Part shown: in pieces, positions 52,030 through 60,831 of the stretch
Numbering within the stretch: position 1 is the first letter of the stretch
How the letters are laid out: the number at the start of each line of letters is the position of its first letter
From: Ktedonobacter sp. SOSP1-85
GTDB taxonomy: Bacteria; Chloroflexota; Ktedonobacteria; Ktedonobacterales; Ktedonobacteraceae
Assembly: GCF_016587415.1 (NCBI RefSeq)
Contig: NZ_BNJI01000001.1
Location: forward strand, 3,387,501 to 3,451,500
Direction: 5' to 3'
DNA: 64,000 nucleotides
Translations under genes and position numbers: made by a program
The notes under the pieces: model-generated
Seen by the model: only the letters and a program-made list of their open reading frames with translations
Databases searched by the model: none
What the model was told of the DNA's origin: nothing

Positions 52030-52907
52030 CTATTTGTTGTGCGCGGAGCCGTACATCATGTTTTCGCTGTTCCAGGCTTGACCAGTGTTGCCGTGTTTAT
52101 CGACGACGATGACACCCCCAGTCTCTTTTGTCTGAGTTCCCAGGAAGGCAATGACCTCGTCGGCCGCTTCCTGGGCCGTCTTGCCTGTGCCAACGGCGTC
52201 CGCGATACGTTTGGCGATCATCAGGCGCGTGAAGTCTTCTCCATAGCCTGTGCAGGAGATGGCTGCGTTTGTGTCCGCGTAGAAGCCGCAGCCGACCAGG
52301 GGCGAGTCTCCAACACGCCCGGGATGCTTGTTGATGATGCCACCTGTGGAGGTCGCGGCCGCGAGATGCCCATGGCTGTCGACGGCGACGGCCCCCACTG
52401 TTCCATGCTTTTTCTCCTCGAAGAGATCTTCGGCCTCGGTCGTATGCTGGGCCTGGGCCTGGGCGCGCTTCCAGTTGTTGTACTGGCGCTCGGTGAGCAG
52501 GTCCTCAAGCTGACAGAACGTGACGCCCTGTTCTTCGGCGAAGAGGCTGGCCCCCGGCCAATCAGCATGGCATGAGGACTCTGAAGGACCAGGCGTGCCA
52601 GGGCAATCGGGTTCTTCACCAGTTCAATGCCCGCAAGCGCGCCAACCTGAAGGGTGTGTCCCTCCATGATACCGGCATCCATCTCGATATTGCCCTCAGA
52701 GGTCAGGCAGGAGCCTGTGCCTGCGTTGAAGTTGGGATTATCTTCCATTGCGCGCACAGCGGCCTCAACGGCATCCAGGGCCGTGCCCCCTTGCTCAAGA
52801 ATGCACATTCCGACCTGTGCCGCCTCGTGGCAGCCCGCCATACCGGTACCGATCCGCTCCAGACTAATGGTTCCCGCCCCACCATGAACAACAATTGCTA
52901 CTGACAT
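52030..52907 (-). pseudogene. Isoaspartyl peptidase/L-asparaginase (Ntn-hydrolase), one frameshift
   Basis: The start at 52907 (MSVAIVVHGGAGTISLERI) follows GGAG. The first frame covers the alpha part up to SPHAMLIGRG; after the run of five C at 52551-52555 (plus strand) the frame shifts. Adding one base continues as ASLFAEEQGVTFCQLEDL, then the autocleavage site GTVGAVAVDSHGHLAAATSTGGI, whose Thr is the nucleophile, to a stop at 52030 (292 residues in total). The rest of the protein looks intact, so sequencing error at the homopolymer is likely. A group II intron lies in its leader. Confidence 0.85.
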
Positions 52908-52931
52908 GCTTGCTATCTCCAATATGTACGG

Positions 52932-53677
52932 ATAGGTAGGGACTTACGTCCTTTCCCCCCGTCCAAACGCAGCAGGCGAGTTTCCCCGCACTGCGCTTTC
53001 CAGTACTCGACATGACCTATTCGGCCCTTGCGTATGAGGTGGTGGATTTGGGTTGCCCCCGTGAAGAGCACCAGTTTGAGCACAGCACAACCTGTTGCAT
53101 GGCATCCCCCACTCTGCTGGAGAACATGATGCCACTACTCCAACCGTCATCTGCTTTCCTCACTGCATCCATTCTTCCTCTCGTCAAGCGTCTTTCCCTG
53201 GCGGACCTTCACCATGTCCTCGCCATTACAGCGTGGCGTTCGGTTACTATGCCGCCTCCGCCCTCTCTGCCGCACGCTAGCATTCTCGCGTCTCTGTCGA
53301 GTAAAGCGGTTTGAGAGTTCCCCCATTCCAAGTAAAGAAGTTCTAGTGACCCTTAGCTCGCCTCCTATACGCCGGGCGGACTTCGGAGCAATTCCAGCCA
53401 TAATTTACACATAGCCGGACAGCCGCCATCCCATTTTGGGTCGGGTGTGTCAGCCATTTCACCCGTCTTATCTAACGACGCTTCGGACGAAGGTTTCTCT
53501 CGTCGGCATAGGTCACAGGGTTCGGTCTTGGGTCCTTTCGGCTAGGATCACAAGCTCCTTTGTCAGCGGGCTTCACACCTAAAGCCTTGCTGAGGCTTTA
53601 CGCATGCCGCTCAACCCTTATGCCATTACTCAAGCATATCTCTTTTGAGAAACTCCTTTACCCGTGAAAGGGCGCAC
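52932..53677 (-). ncRNA. ORF-less group II intron (domains I-VI) in the leader of the asparaginase gene
   Basis: On the minus strand the 746-base element begins with GTGCGCCC, the group II 5' consensus. Near the 3' end is a domain V hairpin: AAGCGCAG pairs with CTGCGTTT-like bases around a GCGG-GAAA-CTCGC tip, with an AGC triad. A domain VI hairpin (GGAC-GTAA-GTCC) ends at CTAT. GTAAAT inside domain I complements ATTTAC just before the 5' splice site (EBS1-IBS1). No reverse transcriptase frame is present, only a short frame in domain IV. The 3' splice site is 25 bases upstream of the asparaginase ATG. Confidence 0.8.
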
Positions 53678-53721
53678 GTAAATAAGATAATTAGACGCTC
53701 ATCCATTTTATCACGAAGCTA

Positions 53722-54285
53722 TCAAGAGCTTGGGCGGCTCTCATCCCGCAACTCTGCGGTCAATTCCGTGAGCCAGGCCAGAAGCGAGCGTGTCTGATAG
53801 ATACGGCTGCGTAGTACTACATGGGCTAAGAAGTGTTCTGGGTCCTGCCTATCATCGATGCTGGCCTGCTGGCGCAGCTCCAGGTGCTGAAGGAAGCGCT
53901 CACAGGCCTCGGCCTGGCGCTGTACGAGCGCGATGGTCTGCTCGGACGCGTATGGCCGCAGAAAATAGAGTTTGATCAAAAAGTGGATGCGAATATCGCG
54001 CGGCTTCTCCACTGGCTCTAGCAGCCAGGTATGAAAGAGCGCTCTCCCCTCCTCGCGTAAGTGATAGACCTTGCGTGGCGGACGGCTTCCCTGCTCTTTT
54101 ACGGTGGCCTCGATATATCCCAGGCGCTCCAGTTTCTTGAGAAAGGCGTATAGTTGGCTCATCTCAAGATGAATTATCTCGCCCAGCGTGCCTCGCTCAA
54201 ATTCCTGGAACATTTCATAACCGTGCATTGGTCGCGCTTGTAAAAGCCCCAGCAGCGCGTATTCCGCCGGCTCACTGATCTGCAT
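53722..54285 (-). CDS. PadR-family transcriptional regulator
   Basis: The ATG at 54285 (MQISEPAEYALLGLLQARPM) follows GGAGG by nine bases; an ATG at 54294 abuts the site. The 187-residue protein has a PadR winged helix: HGYEMFQEFERGTLGEI, SQLYAFLKKLERLGYIEATV and KVYHLREEGRALF, then an all-helical dimerisation region (AEACERFLQHLELRQQ). It lies upstream of the intron-asparaginase unit on the same strand; targets are unknown. Confidence 0.9.
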   Translation of the reverse strand: MQISEPAEYALLGLLQARPMHGYEMFQEFERGTLGEIIHLEMSQLYAFLKKLERLGYIEATVKEQGSRPPRKVYHLREEGRALFHTWLLEPVEKPRDIRIHFLIKLYFLRPYASEQTIALVQRQAEACERFLQHLELRQQASIDDRQDPEHFLAHVVLRSRIYQTRSLLAWLTELTAELRDESRPSS

Positions 54286-54497
54286 GCGTCTCATCCTCCC
54301 TCCAACAAGAAATAGCTAAGCTTGCCGCCCATTATAACATTATCATGCACATTATCCTTCCTTCGCGCCTGCGGTGAGCTTGTGAGCTGAGACGTTAGGG
54401 ATGGTTGTTGCGCCAAGGTAGCAAATATGCTACATTTTCAGTGCTCTATGAGCGGCAATATGCCATTTAATTATATTTTTGGGAGCATCTTTGTATC

Positions 54498-55349
54498 ATG
54501 TCTCAGCCACCGATTGTGCTGGCCTTTATGCAGGCTAGGGAGCTACGCACGGCCTATAAAAGCGGTCAGGAGCAGACAAGCATTTCGCCTGACCTGGGCC
54601 TCTCGCATGTGACAGTTGAACTGTCAGATAGCGGGGTAGTCTTTCCTGGCGGAGTCCATCTACGCTGGACTCAGGTAGAGAAGATTGCCGCCTCTGAGGT
54701 GAACTGCTTTGTGGTGGAAGAGAATGAGATCCGCTCCATCCAGTATTTCTCTGAGGATACTAACCGCATGTGTAGCCTGATGCCCACGCGTGGCGCGCCT
54801 ACCATGCTAATTGCTGGCTTTACCATGCACCGCATTGTGGATATCGATCCCATGGAGGATACGCGCAAGAAGATGGCCACGTTGATGCCTGTGGTGGGAC
54901 GCGTGCTGGATACGGCGACTGGTCTGGGTTATACGGCGATTGCCGCCGCCAAAAGCGCCGAGCAGGTGACGACAATTGAGTTTGATCCCGGTGCGCAGCA
55001 TATCGCGCGCCAGAATCCCTGGTCCCACGAGCTCTTTGATAATCCGAAGATTCGCCAGGTGATGGGGGATGCCTACGAGGTCGTGCCGACCTTTGACGAT
55101 AACAGCTTTGACCGCATCGTCCATGATCCCCCCGTCTTTAGCCTCGCGGGCCAGCTCTACTCAGCAGTCTTCTACCGCGAGCTTTACCGCGTGCTGAGAA
55201 AAGGTGGGCGGCTCTTCCACTACATAGGCAACCTGGAGAGCAAGTCGAGCGGGACGGTGGCGAAGGGCGCGTTTAAGCGCCTGCAAGAGGCCGGTTTTAA
55301 GCGCGTCATCAAGCGCCCTGAAGCCTTCGGCATCCTGGCGTATAAGTAA
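54498..55349 (+). CDS. SAM-dependent methyltransferase, COG2521-like
   Basis: The 283-residue protein has an N-terminal beta-rich part and a Rossmann-type methyltransferase from about residue 130: [20 protein letters not shown] (SAM-binding motif I), TTIEFDP (motif II), MGDAYEVV and [15 protein letters not shown] (motif IV, DPP). It resembles the predicted COG2521 group found in archaea and some bacteria. The DPP motif suggests methylation of an amino group of a base or protein. Its stop codon is part of a hairpin stem. Confidence 0.85.
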   Translation: MSQPPIVLAFMQARELRTAYKSGQEQTSISPDLGLSHVTVELSDSGVVFPGGVHLRWTQVEKIAASEVNCFVVEENEIRSIQYFSEDTNRMCSLMPTRGAPTMLIAGFTMHRIVDIDPMEDTRKKMATLMPVVGRVLDTATGLGYTAIAAAKSAEQVTTIEFDPGAQHIARQNPWSHELFDNPKIRQVMGDAYEVVPTFDDNSFDRIVHDPPVFSLAGQLYSAVFYRELYRVLRKGGRLFHYIGNLESKSSGTVAKGAFKRLQEAGFKRVIKRPEAFGILAYK

Positions 55350-55404
55350 GAAGAGACAATCCGGAGATGGCGGACGCCATCTCCGGATTGTCTCTTCTTA
55401 CTTA
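55343..55404. terminator. 30-bp perfect hairpin between convergent genes
   Basis: Arms 55343-55372 and 55375-55404 around a 2-base loop. The left arm contains the methyltransferase stop codon and the right arm ends four bases before the aminotransferase stop. Confidence 0.88.
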
Positions 55405-55407
55405 TAT

Positions 55408-56613
55408 TTATTTGTCGGCGAATTCGCAGATGGCGCGCACGCCGTACTCCACGTCCTCGTCGGAGGCGGCAAGCGAGATGCGTACAAACTCGGCTGAGGT
55501 GGCGCCGAAGCTGTTGCCGGGCGCGATCATGACGTTATATTCGCGCAGGAGGTCAAGGGCGAACTGGTTGTCCCGGCGCGAGACCCGACCCGCCCGGTCG
55601 CGGACGTCGATCAGGGCGTAGAAGGCGCCATGGGGTGTATAGATGTAGCGATCATATTCTTTGAGTAGCCGCGTCGCCAGGTTGCGCCTGCGGCGATAGG
55701 CCTCGCGCATGGTGGTAACACAGTCCTGAGGGCCGGTGAGCGCCGCTGCCGCGGCCCGCTGCCCGATCAGGCTCACGTTGGTGTGGCTACCGGCCAGGAC
55801 CTCTGTGATGGACTTGATTAAGGACTTGCTAGCCACAGCATAGCCCACGCGCCAGCCCGTCATGGCATAGGTCTTGGAGAAGGTATAGACCCCGATAAAG
55901 TGCCCCTGTTCTAGCTCTTCTGCACTCAGCAGTGTAGCGGGACTGACGTGCTCGCCCTCAAAGACGATCTGGTCATAGCATTCGTCCGAGAGGAGATAGA
56001 GATCATGGCGCAAGGCGAAGGCCAGCAGGTCAGCGATCAGCTCGCGGGGGAAGACCGCGCCTGTGGGGTTGCCCGGCGTATTGATGAGTAGCATGCGCGT
56101 GCGCGGTGTGACCAGTTGCTCCAGCTCGGCGACTGAGGGCAGCCATTCGTTGGCGGGATCGAGCCGGTAGGGAACGGCGGTCGCGCCACAGGCCAGTAGC
56201 TGCGTGTAGTAGACTGGCCAGCAGGGATCAGGAATGAGCACCTCGTCGCCAGGTCCCACGGTGGCGTGAAAGATAGATTGCAGGGCGTTGGTGCCCCCCA
56301 TCGTGGTGACCACGTTCTCGACGCCGACATGATAGCCATTGACGCGCCTGATCTTCTCCGCCAGCAGCTCGCGGAACCAGGGCCAGCCTGGTGGTGGGCC
56401 GTAGGGAATGGTTTCGCGTTCGAGTGCTTCAATGGCGGCCTTGCGGATGTGCGTGGGCGTGAGGAAGTCTGGCTCCCCCATCTGGAGAGGGCGCGGAGGC
56501 GGAAGGACCTCTCCACGCTCCTGGGCCTCGCGTTGTAGCTGGCGCGCATAGGCGCTTACCGCGCCGAAGCCGCCTGCTGGCTGGTTATAAATACTCTCTT
56601 TGCCAATTTTCAT
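55408..56613 (-). CDS. Class I/II pyridoxal-phosphate aminotransferase
   Basis: The 401-residue enzyme has the fold-type I pattern: NVVTTMGGTNALQSI, INTPGNPTGAVF, LLSDECYDQIVF (the PLP-binding Asp) and YTFSKTYAMTGWRVGY with the Schiff-base Lys in SKT. This matches aspartate-type aminotransferases. The substrate is not certain. It lies upstream of an M20 peptidase and a CoA-transferase on the same strand, separated by a repeat. Confidence 0.93.
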   Translation of the reverse strand: MKIGKESIYNQPAGGFGAVSAYARQLQREAQERGEVLPPPRPLQMGEPDFLTPTHIRKAAIEALERETIPYGPPPGWPWFRELLAEKIRRVNGYHVGVENVVTTMGGTNALQSIFHATVGPGDEVLIPDPCWPVYYTQLLACGATAVPYRLDPANEWLPSVAELEQLVTPRTRMLLINTPGNPTGAVFPRELIADLLAFALRHDLYLLSDECYDQIVFEGEHVSPATLLSAEELEQGHFIGVYTFSKTYAMTGWRVGYAVASKSLIKSITEVLAGSHTNVSLIGQRAAAAALTGPQDCVTTMREAYRRRRNLATRLLKEYDRYIYTPHGAFYALIDVRDRAGRVSRRDNQFALDLLREYNVMIAPGNSFGATSAEFVRISLAASDEDVEYGVRAICEFADK

Positions 56614-56619
56614 GCGTGG

Positions 56620-56702
56620 TGCCTCTCGAAAACCTGAGCGCGCAAGCGCTAGCCGCGAGAGCGGGCGCTGCGCCCCCGAGTGGGGTTGGTTTTTGTCTAA
56701 GG
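56620..56702. repeat. Dispersed repeat family B, copy 5
   Basis: CTCGAAAACCTGAGCGCG, GCGCTAGCCGCGAGAGCG, CCCCCGAGTGGGG and GGTTTTTGTCTAAGG follow in order, closest to copy 1. It separates the aminotransferase and M20 genes. Confidence 0.78.
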
Positions 56703-56721
56703 ATATGTTCCTGAATGCTTC

Positions 56722-57891
56722 CTATCTACAAATGCGCTCTATCAGCCCGCTGAGCAGGGCGATACGCTCTGGTAGATACTCAAGTTCGACATACTCGTCC
56801 GGGTTATGCGCCAGGCCGCCACCTGCTCCCAGGCCATCGAGCGTGGGAACGCCTACGGGCGAGGTGTTGTTGGCGTCTGAGGCCCCGCCGCTGGCGACGT
56901 CATGGATCGCTATGCCCAGTTCTGCCCCCGCCTCCTGTGTCATACGGATCAGGGATGCGTTGACCTCTGAATGCTCAAAGGGGAGGCTGCGCATCGAGCC
57001 GCTTACCTGAGCCTGCGTCTCGGGAATATGCTGCTGGCGTACGGCGCGCTGCATGGCTTCTTCGATTTCGTGAATACCCCGCATGTTGCTGGCGCGTACG
57101 TCCATATCACAGTAGGCATAGTCTGGAATGACGTTCTTGCGGTCGCCACCCTGGATGCTGGTCACGTTGACTGAGACGCCAGGGAAGCTCTCATGGAGTG
57201 CCTGCATGGCCAGGACCTGGTGCGAGAGCTCGATGATGGCGTTGCGGCCCTTCTCTGGCTCAACGCCTGCGTGGGCTGAACGCCCCCAGACCTCGACACG
57301 ATACAGCCCCGAGCTTTTGCGTGCCGAAACCACTGTCTCCAGGGTACGACCAGGCTCCAGTACCAGGGCTGCATCCGACTTTCTTGCCCACTCTGTAATC
57401 AGCTCCTTGCTGGCAGGCGAGCCAATCTCCTCGTCGCTATTAAAGACAAAGGTGATGCTCTGATATGAATTCCAGTCCTGCTGGAGCAGCATGTCCACGC
57501 TATACATGCCCATAAGCAAGCCAACCTTCATGTCCAGCACGCCAGGTCCCTTGGCGATCTCTCGGCCATCTAGCATGGTTTGGGTATAGGGCCGCTTCTC
57601 GGCCTCGCCATCGGGAAAGACCGTATCCATATGCCCGATCAGGAGCACGCGCGCCCCCTGGGGATTGCCTCCCTTGCGGATCGCGATCAGGTGGTCTCCA
57701 TACTCCTGCTGGGAATCAAATGAGGTGGAGAAGCCCAGGTCTGTGAAGCGCTTTTGTAGGTATGCGCCGACCTGATCTACGCCTGCTTTGTTATATGTCC
57801 CTGAATCGATATTGACGATGGCTTCCAGGTCTTTCAGCAGCTCGGGAAGTAGTTGCCGTGCCTGGTCAATGCGTGGGTGGTGCTCCGTCAT
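56722..57891 (-). CDS. M20-family metallopeptidase (carboxypeptidase G2-like)
   Basis: The 389-residue enzyme has the M20 zinc sites: LIGHMDTVFPDG (first His and catalytic Asp), GPGVLDMKVGLLMGM (bridging Asp), NSDEEIGSPAS (catalytic and metal Glu), LVLEPGR (Asp/Glu) and a C-terminal His. A lid dimerisation domain is inserted (YRVEVWGRSAHAGVEPEKG). It cleaves C-terminal amino acids or N-acyl groups. Its first bases overlap the stop of the CoA-transferase by four (ATGA), so it is translationally coupled. Confidence 0.94.
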   Translation of the reverse strand: MTEHHPRIDQARQLLPELLKDLEAIVNIDSGTYNKAGVDQVGAYLQKRFTDLGFSTSFDSQQEYGDHLIAIRKGGNPQGARVLLIGHMDTVFPDGEAEKRPYTQTMLDGREIAKGPGVLDMKVGLLMGMYSVDMLLQQDWNSYQSITFVFNSDEEIGSPASKELITEWARKSDAALVLEPGRTLETVVSARKSSGLYRVEVWGRSAHAGVEPEKGRNAIIELSHQVLAMQALHESFPGVSVNVTSIQGGDRKNVIPDYAYCDMDVRASNMRGIHEIEEAMQRAVRQQHIPETQAQVSGSMRSLPFEHSEVNASLIRMTQEAGAELGIAIHDVASGGASDANNTSPVGVPTLDGLGAGGGLAHNPDEYVELEYLPERIALLSGLIERICR

Positions 57892-59072
57892 GCGATGACT
57901 CCTTCTTCGCGTAAACGTTCTATCTCTTCGTTACTATAGCCGGCCTCGCGCAAAATCACGCCGGTATGTTCGCCCAGTGTGGGCGGCGCGTAGCGCTGCT
58001 CAATCTGAACGCCCGAGAGGCGCGGGAAACTGAGCAGAGACTGGAAGCGTGTCCCGCCCTCGCCATGTTGTAAGGTGACGCCCCTGGCCTGTATGTGGGG
58101 ATCCTGCATGGCCTCCTCTGGCGTGTAGACTGGCCCAACGCAGGCATCGATGTCGGCGAATTCCGCCAGCCACTCGTCACGCGTCTTTGTCTTAAAGATG
58201 TTTGTGAGTATCTCAACGGCCTGGTCGCGCTCCCCACGTCCAACGGGCGAGCGAAACGGCAGGAGTTCGAGGCGCCCTATTCTGGTGCAGAAGGCGTGCC
58301 AGAACTTGGGTTCCAGGGCCGCCAGAGTAATATGCTTGCCATCCTGCGTCTCGTAGATATTGTAGCAGGGAAGTCCACCATCGAGTGAGGAATGACCAGG
58401 TATCGGCACCTTGCCCATATTTAAATACGCCGTCATCGCCAGGGGCATGAGTGACATCACGCCCTCAGTCATGGCCACGTCGACAAAGCGGCCCTCGCCG
58501 CTGCTGGCGCGCCCCACCAGGGCGGTAAGAATACCCATGACCGCCATAAGGCCCCCGCCTGCCAGGTCACCCATTTGCGTCGGAGGCATAAGCGGGCGCC
58601 CCGACTCATCACGTTGGTAGTGGAGTAGCCCGGCATAGCCTACATAGTTGAGGTCGTGGCCCGCGCGCTGCTGATAGGGACCATCCTGTCCATACCCACT
58701 GACCGCGCAGTAGATCAGGCCCGGTTGCTCCTGTTTCAGCCGCTCATAGCCCAGGCCCAGGCGCTCCATGACGCCTGGCCGAAAGCTTTCTAGCAGCACA
58801 TCCGCCTCTTTGATCAGGCGTAGGAAGAGGTTTTTCCCCTGCTCACTCTTCAGGTTAAGGGCGATGCTCCGCTTGTTGCGGTTGACCGCCATGAAATAGA
58901 GGCCCATGTTGCCAGGTCCATAGGGTGGCAGCGTGCGTGAGTAGTCGCCGCTCTCGGGATCTTCGACCTTGATCACATCGGCACCAAAGTCCGCCAGGAT
59001 CTGGGAGGCATAGGCGCCCGGGAGGAGGCGAGACAGGTCCAGGACGCGTATCGATTGTAGAGGCAAGCCCAT
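57888..59072 (-). CDS. CaiB/BaiF-family (class III) CoA-transferase
   Basis: The 394-residue enzyme transfers CoA between acyl acids. It has VLDLSRLLPGAYASQILADF, DVIKVEDPESGDYSR, NRNKRSIALNLKSEQGK and the catalytic Asp in the GHDLNYVGYAGLLH segment. It is the first gene of a pair with the M20 peptidase (4-base overlap). A long palindrome at 59144-59213 lies upstream. Substrate not known. Confidence 0.94.
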   Translation of the reverse strand: MGLPLQSIRVLDLSRLLPGAYASQILADFGADVIKVEDPESGDYSRTLPPYGPGNMGLYFMAVNRNKRSIALNLKSEQGKNLFLRLIKEADVLLESFRPGVMERLGLGYERLKQEQPGLIYCAVSGYGQDGPYQQRAGHDLNYVGYAGLLHYQRDESGRPLMPPTQMGDLAGGGLMAVMGILTALVGRASSGEGRFVDVAMTEGVMSLMPLAMTAYLNMGKVPIPGHSSLDGGLPCYNIYETQDGKHITLAALEPKFWHAFCTRIGRLELLPFRSPVGRGERDQAVEILTNIFKTKTRDEWLAEFADIDACVGPVYTPEEAMQDPHIQARGVTLQHGEGGTRFQSLLSFPRLSGVQIEQRYAPPTLGEHTGVILREAGYSNEEIERLREEGVIA

Positions 59073-59143
59073 GATTCTCTCTCCTTTTTCTCTGCTCTCA
59101 GTATACCTCAGCTCCGTTTACTCGCTCGCCTAAGTTGTAGCGT

Positions 59144-59213
59144 CCTAGGTAATGGGTGTGGTGCATGCTGGTGGCCTGCAGGCCACCAGCATGCACCACA
59201 CCCATTACCTAGG
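59144..59213. terminator. Perfect 70-bp palindrome before the SprT-like gene end
   Basis: The whole block reads the same on both strands: 33-base arms (59144-59176 and 59181-59213) and the self-complementary centre TGCA. It lies between two tandem minus-strand genes. Confidence 0.88.
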
Positions 59214-59216
59214 CAT

Positions 59217-59885
59217 TTATGCCGAGGCTGTGTTGCTCTCCTGGAGGCGAAACTGCGGGTTATAGTGTTTATCACAGCTGCTACAAGAGACCGGGCGGCT
59301 GTAGCGGCGGGTACGCGGATACTGCTTGCCACAACTGGGACATTCATAGATGTAGCGGATGGGGCGGCGTGCGCGGCGCATCTCTTCGCGGCGTTTGCTC
59401 TCTTCAAAGAGGAGCGCGCGTAACTCTTCCAACCCATAACCAGTCACAGCCGCCTCGTCGGCGGCGATTGAGTCATAGCCGTGGTGCCGGTGTTTGCGGG
59501 GCGTGCCATTGACACGATCCGCCAGGTGGATGAGCTCATGGGCGACCGTGACCTCGATTGATTTGGGTTGCAGATCTGGCTCAATAAAGATCAGGTGCCA
59601 GTACTCCTTGCGTAAAGCCTGCGCCATAGTGACATAGCAATAGCAGCCCAGTGTCATGAGGTTGAGGCGTTTCCCCGTCCAGCGCATAAACTCCTGCCGG
59701 TCCTGGGTAATAGCCAGGTGAGCCAGTTCGTGTTCGGGAAGTTGGAGCTTCTGCCAGTAGTGCTTGAGCCAGTGCTGTAAGGTCGTTCGATCTCCATAAA
59801 TGCAGGGGGCACCCATCAATGTGGGGGGAACAGGAGCCATGCTTCGTCGCGTCCGCGTGTTTTTGCTCTTCTTTGTCGTGGTCAT
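59217..59885 (-). CDS. SprT-like zinc metalloprotease-type protein
   Basis: The 222-residue protein has a Pro/Thr-rich start, the SprT zinc motif in EVTVAHELIHLADRVNG (HExxH at about 130) and a C-terminal zinc ribbon, YECPSCGKQYPRTRRYSRPVSCSSC. This domain order matches SprT/Spartan-core proteins, which in eukaryotes process DNA-protein crosslinks; bacterial members are poorly known. It is upstream of the CoA-transferase and is separated from it by a long palindrome. Confidence 0.85.
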   Translation of the reverse strand: MTTTKKSKNTRTRRSMAPVPPTLMGAPCIYGDRTTLQHWLKHYWQKLQLPEHELAHLAITQDRQEFMRWTGKRLNLMTLGCYCYVTMAQALRKEYWHLIFIEPDLQPKSIEVTVAHELIHLADRVNGTPRKHRHHGYDSIAADEAAVTGYGLEELRALLFEESKRREEMRRARRPIRYIYECPSCGKQYPRTRRYSRPVSCSSCDKHYNPQFRLQESNTASA

Positions 59886-60205
59886 ATATCCTCAGATGGT
59901 CTAGAGCCGCGTTACTTACTGCCTGCTCAAGGTAATTTCGGGTTACACCAGAGTCTCCCATCCATACCGGGTATTGAGTTTTTCGTCTATAGAGATGAGA
60001 GTAGTGATAGAGAAGAATTCTTCTTTTCGCCTATTTTTGCGGAAGTACTGTTCAATCCTTTTGAGTATACCAGTCATAATCTGCCATCGCAACTATTTTC
60101 TCTGTTTTCCCCTGCTTGACACCGCTCCTTATCAGTCGTAAGATATTGATTACATATTTTCATGGAACGTATACGTAAATCTCCGTATTGCTAAGGAGCC
60201 GTTCT
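59886..60205. other. Promoter region between divergent genes
   Basis: No gene is seen. It separates the SprT-like and unknown genes; AT-rich stretches near 60060-60175 are probably promoters. Confidence 0.5.
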
Positions 60206-60697
60206 ATGGCATTGCAGATCTCTATTAAAACGCACCAATCATTGCAGCAGCTTGCAACGGAGATACGTGCGCTTCTTAATTTACCCCCCTTTACCGATAA
60301 ATCTTTCGCGGGCTCACCCTATTGTCAGTTTGAGACGCTGGGTATGTTTGTGCTTGTGCAATGCACTGAAGAGGAGGAGCGGGATCCTGAAGTTATAGAG
60401 TATCCTTATTGCTTTAATATTCAATTCTCGTTCAACGAACATACACTGGATACAGATGAAATGGAGTATAACTTGCAACCATACTATGCGCAGTTGCTGG
60501 CATTTCATCTCAACGTCGTGACCGCTTGCTATGAGAAGAAGCAAGTGGGGCGGCATTGGCAGGTGCGCTATCGCTATTTCCATAAAAATCCTACCTGGGA
60601 TGGTTCGATCCTTTATGGTGAAATAGGCTGGGAACCAGCCGTCATTGCCTCACCACCTACTCCCTGGCGCACGATGATGCCCTCTGCCTTCTCATAG
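60206..60697 (+). CDS. Unknown cytoplasmic protein
   Basis: The start at 60206 (MALQISIKTHQSLQQL) follows AAGGAG at seven bases. The 163-residue product is acidic in the middle (TEEEERDPEVIEYPY) with alternating strand-like segments and no membrane helix. No family is recognised. It is followed at once by a degenerate palindromic repeat, which touches the stop codon. Confidence 0.7.
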   Translation: MALQISIKTHQSLQQLATEIRALLNLPPFTDKSFAGSPYCQFETLGMFVLVQCTEEEERDPEVIEYPYCFNIQFSFNEHTLDTDEMEYNLQPYYAQLLAFHLNVVTACYEKKQVGRHWQVRYRYFHKNPTWDGSILYGEIGWEPAVIASPPTPWRTMMPSAFS

Positions 60698-60751
60698 TAG
60701 GGTCCATGCTGGCATGATCCTCTACGAAAGGCGCTAAAGCTGGTCCCTACC
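60696..60751. repeat. Chimeric short repeat joining family D and family A ends
   Basis: The left end GTAGGGTCCATGCTGGCATG equals family D, and the right end AAAGCTGGTCCCTACCG equals family A copy 1. The interior is only about 15 bases. It overlaps the stop codon of the preceding gene. Confidence 0.6.
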
Positions 60752-60831
60752 GACTTGGTATGTCATTTCGCTCAATGAGTGACCCTCCAAGCGCGGCAAC
60801 GTGTCTGGACAAAAATTTTCAGCAAAATCAG

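Noticed and set aside
52937..52953. GGTAGGGACTTACGTCC taken as an end of the palindromic element family A
   Set aside because: It is part of the domain VI hairpin of the group II intron, and no second end is present.
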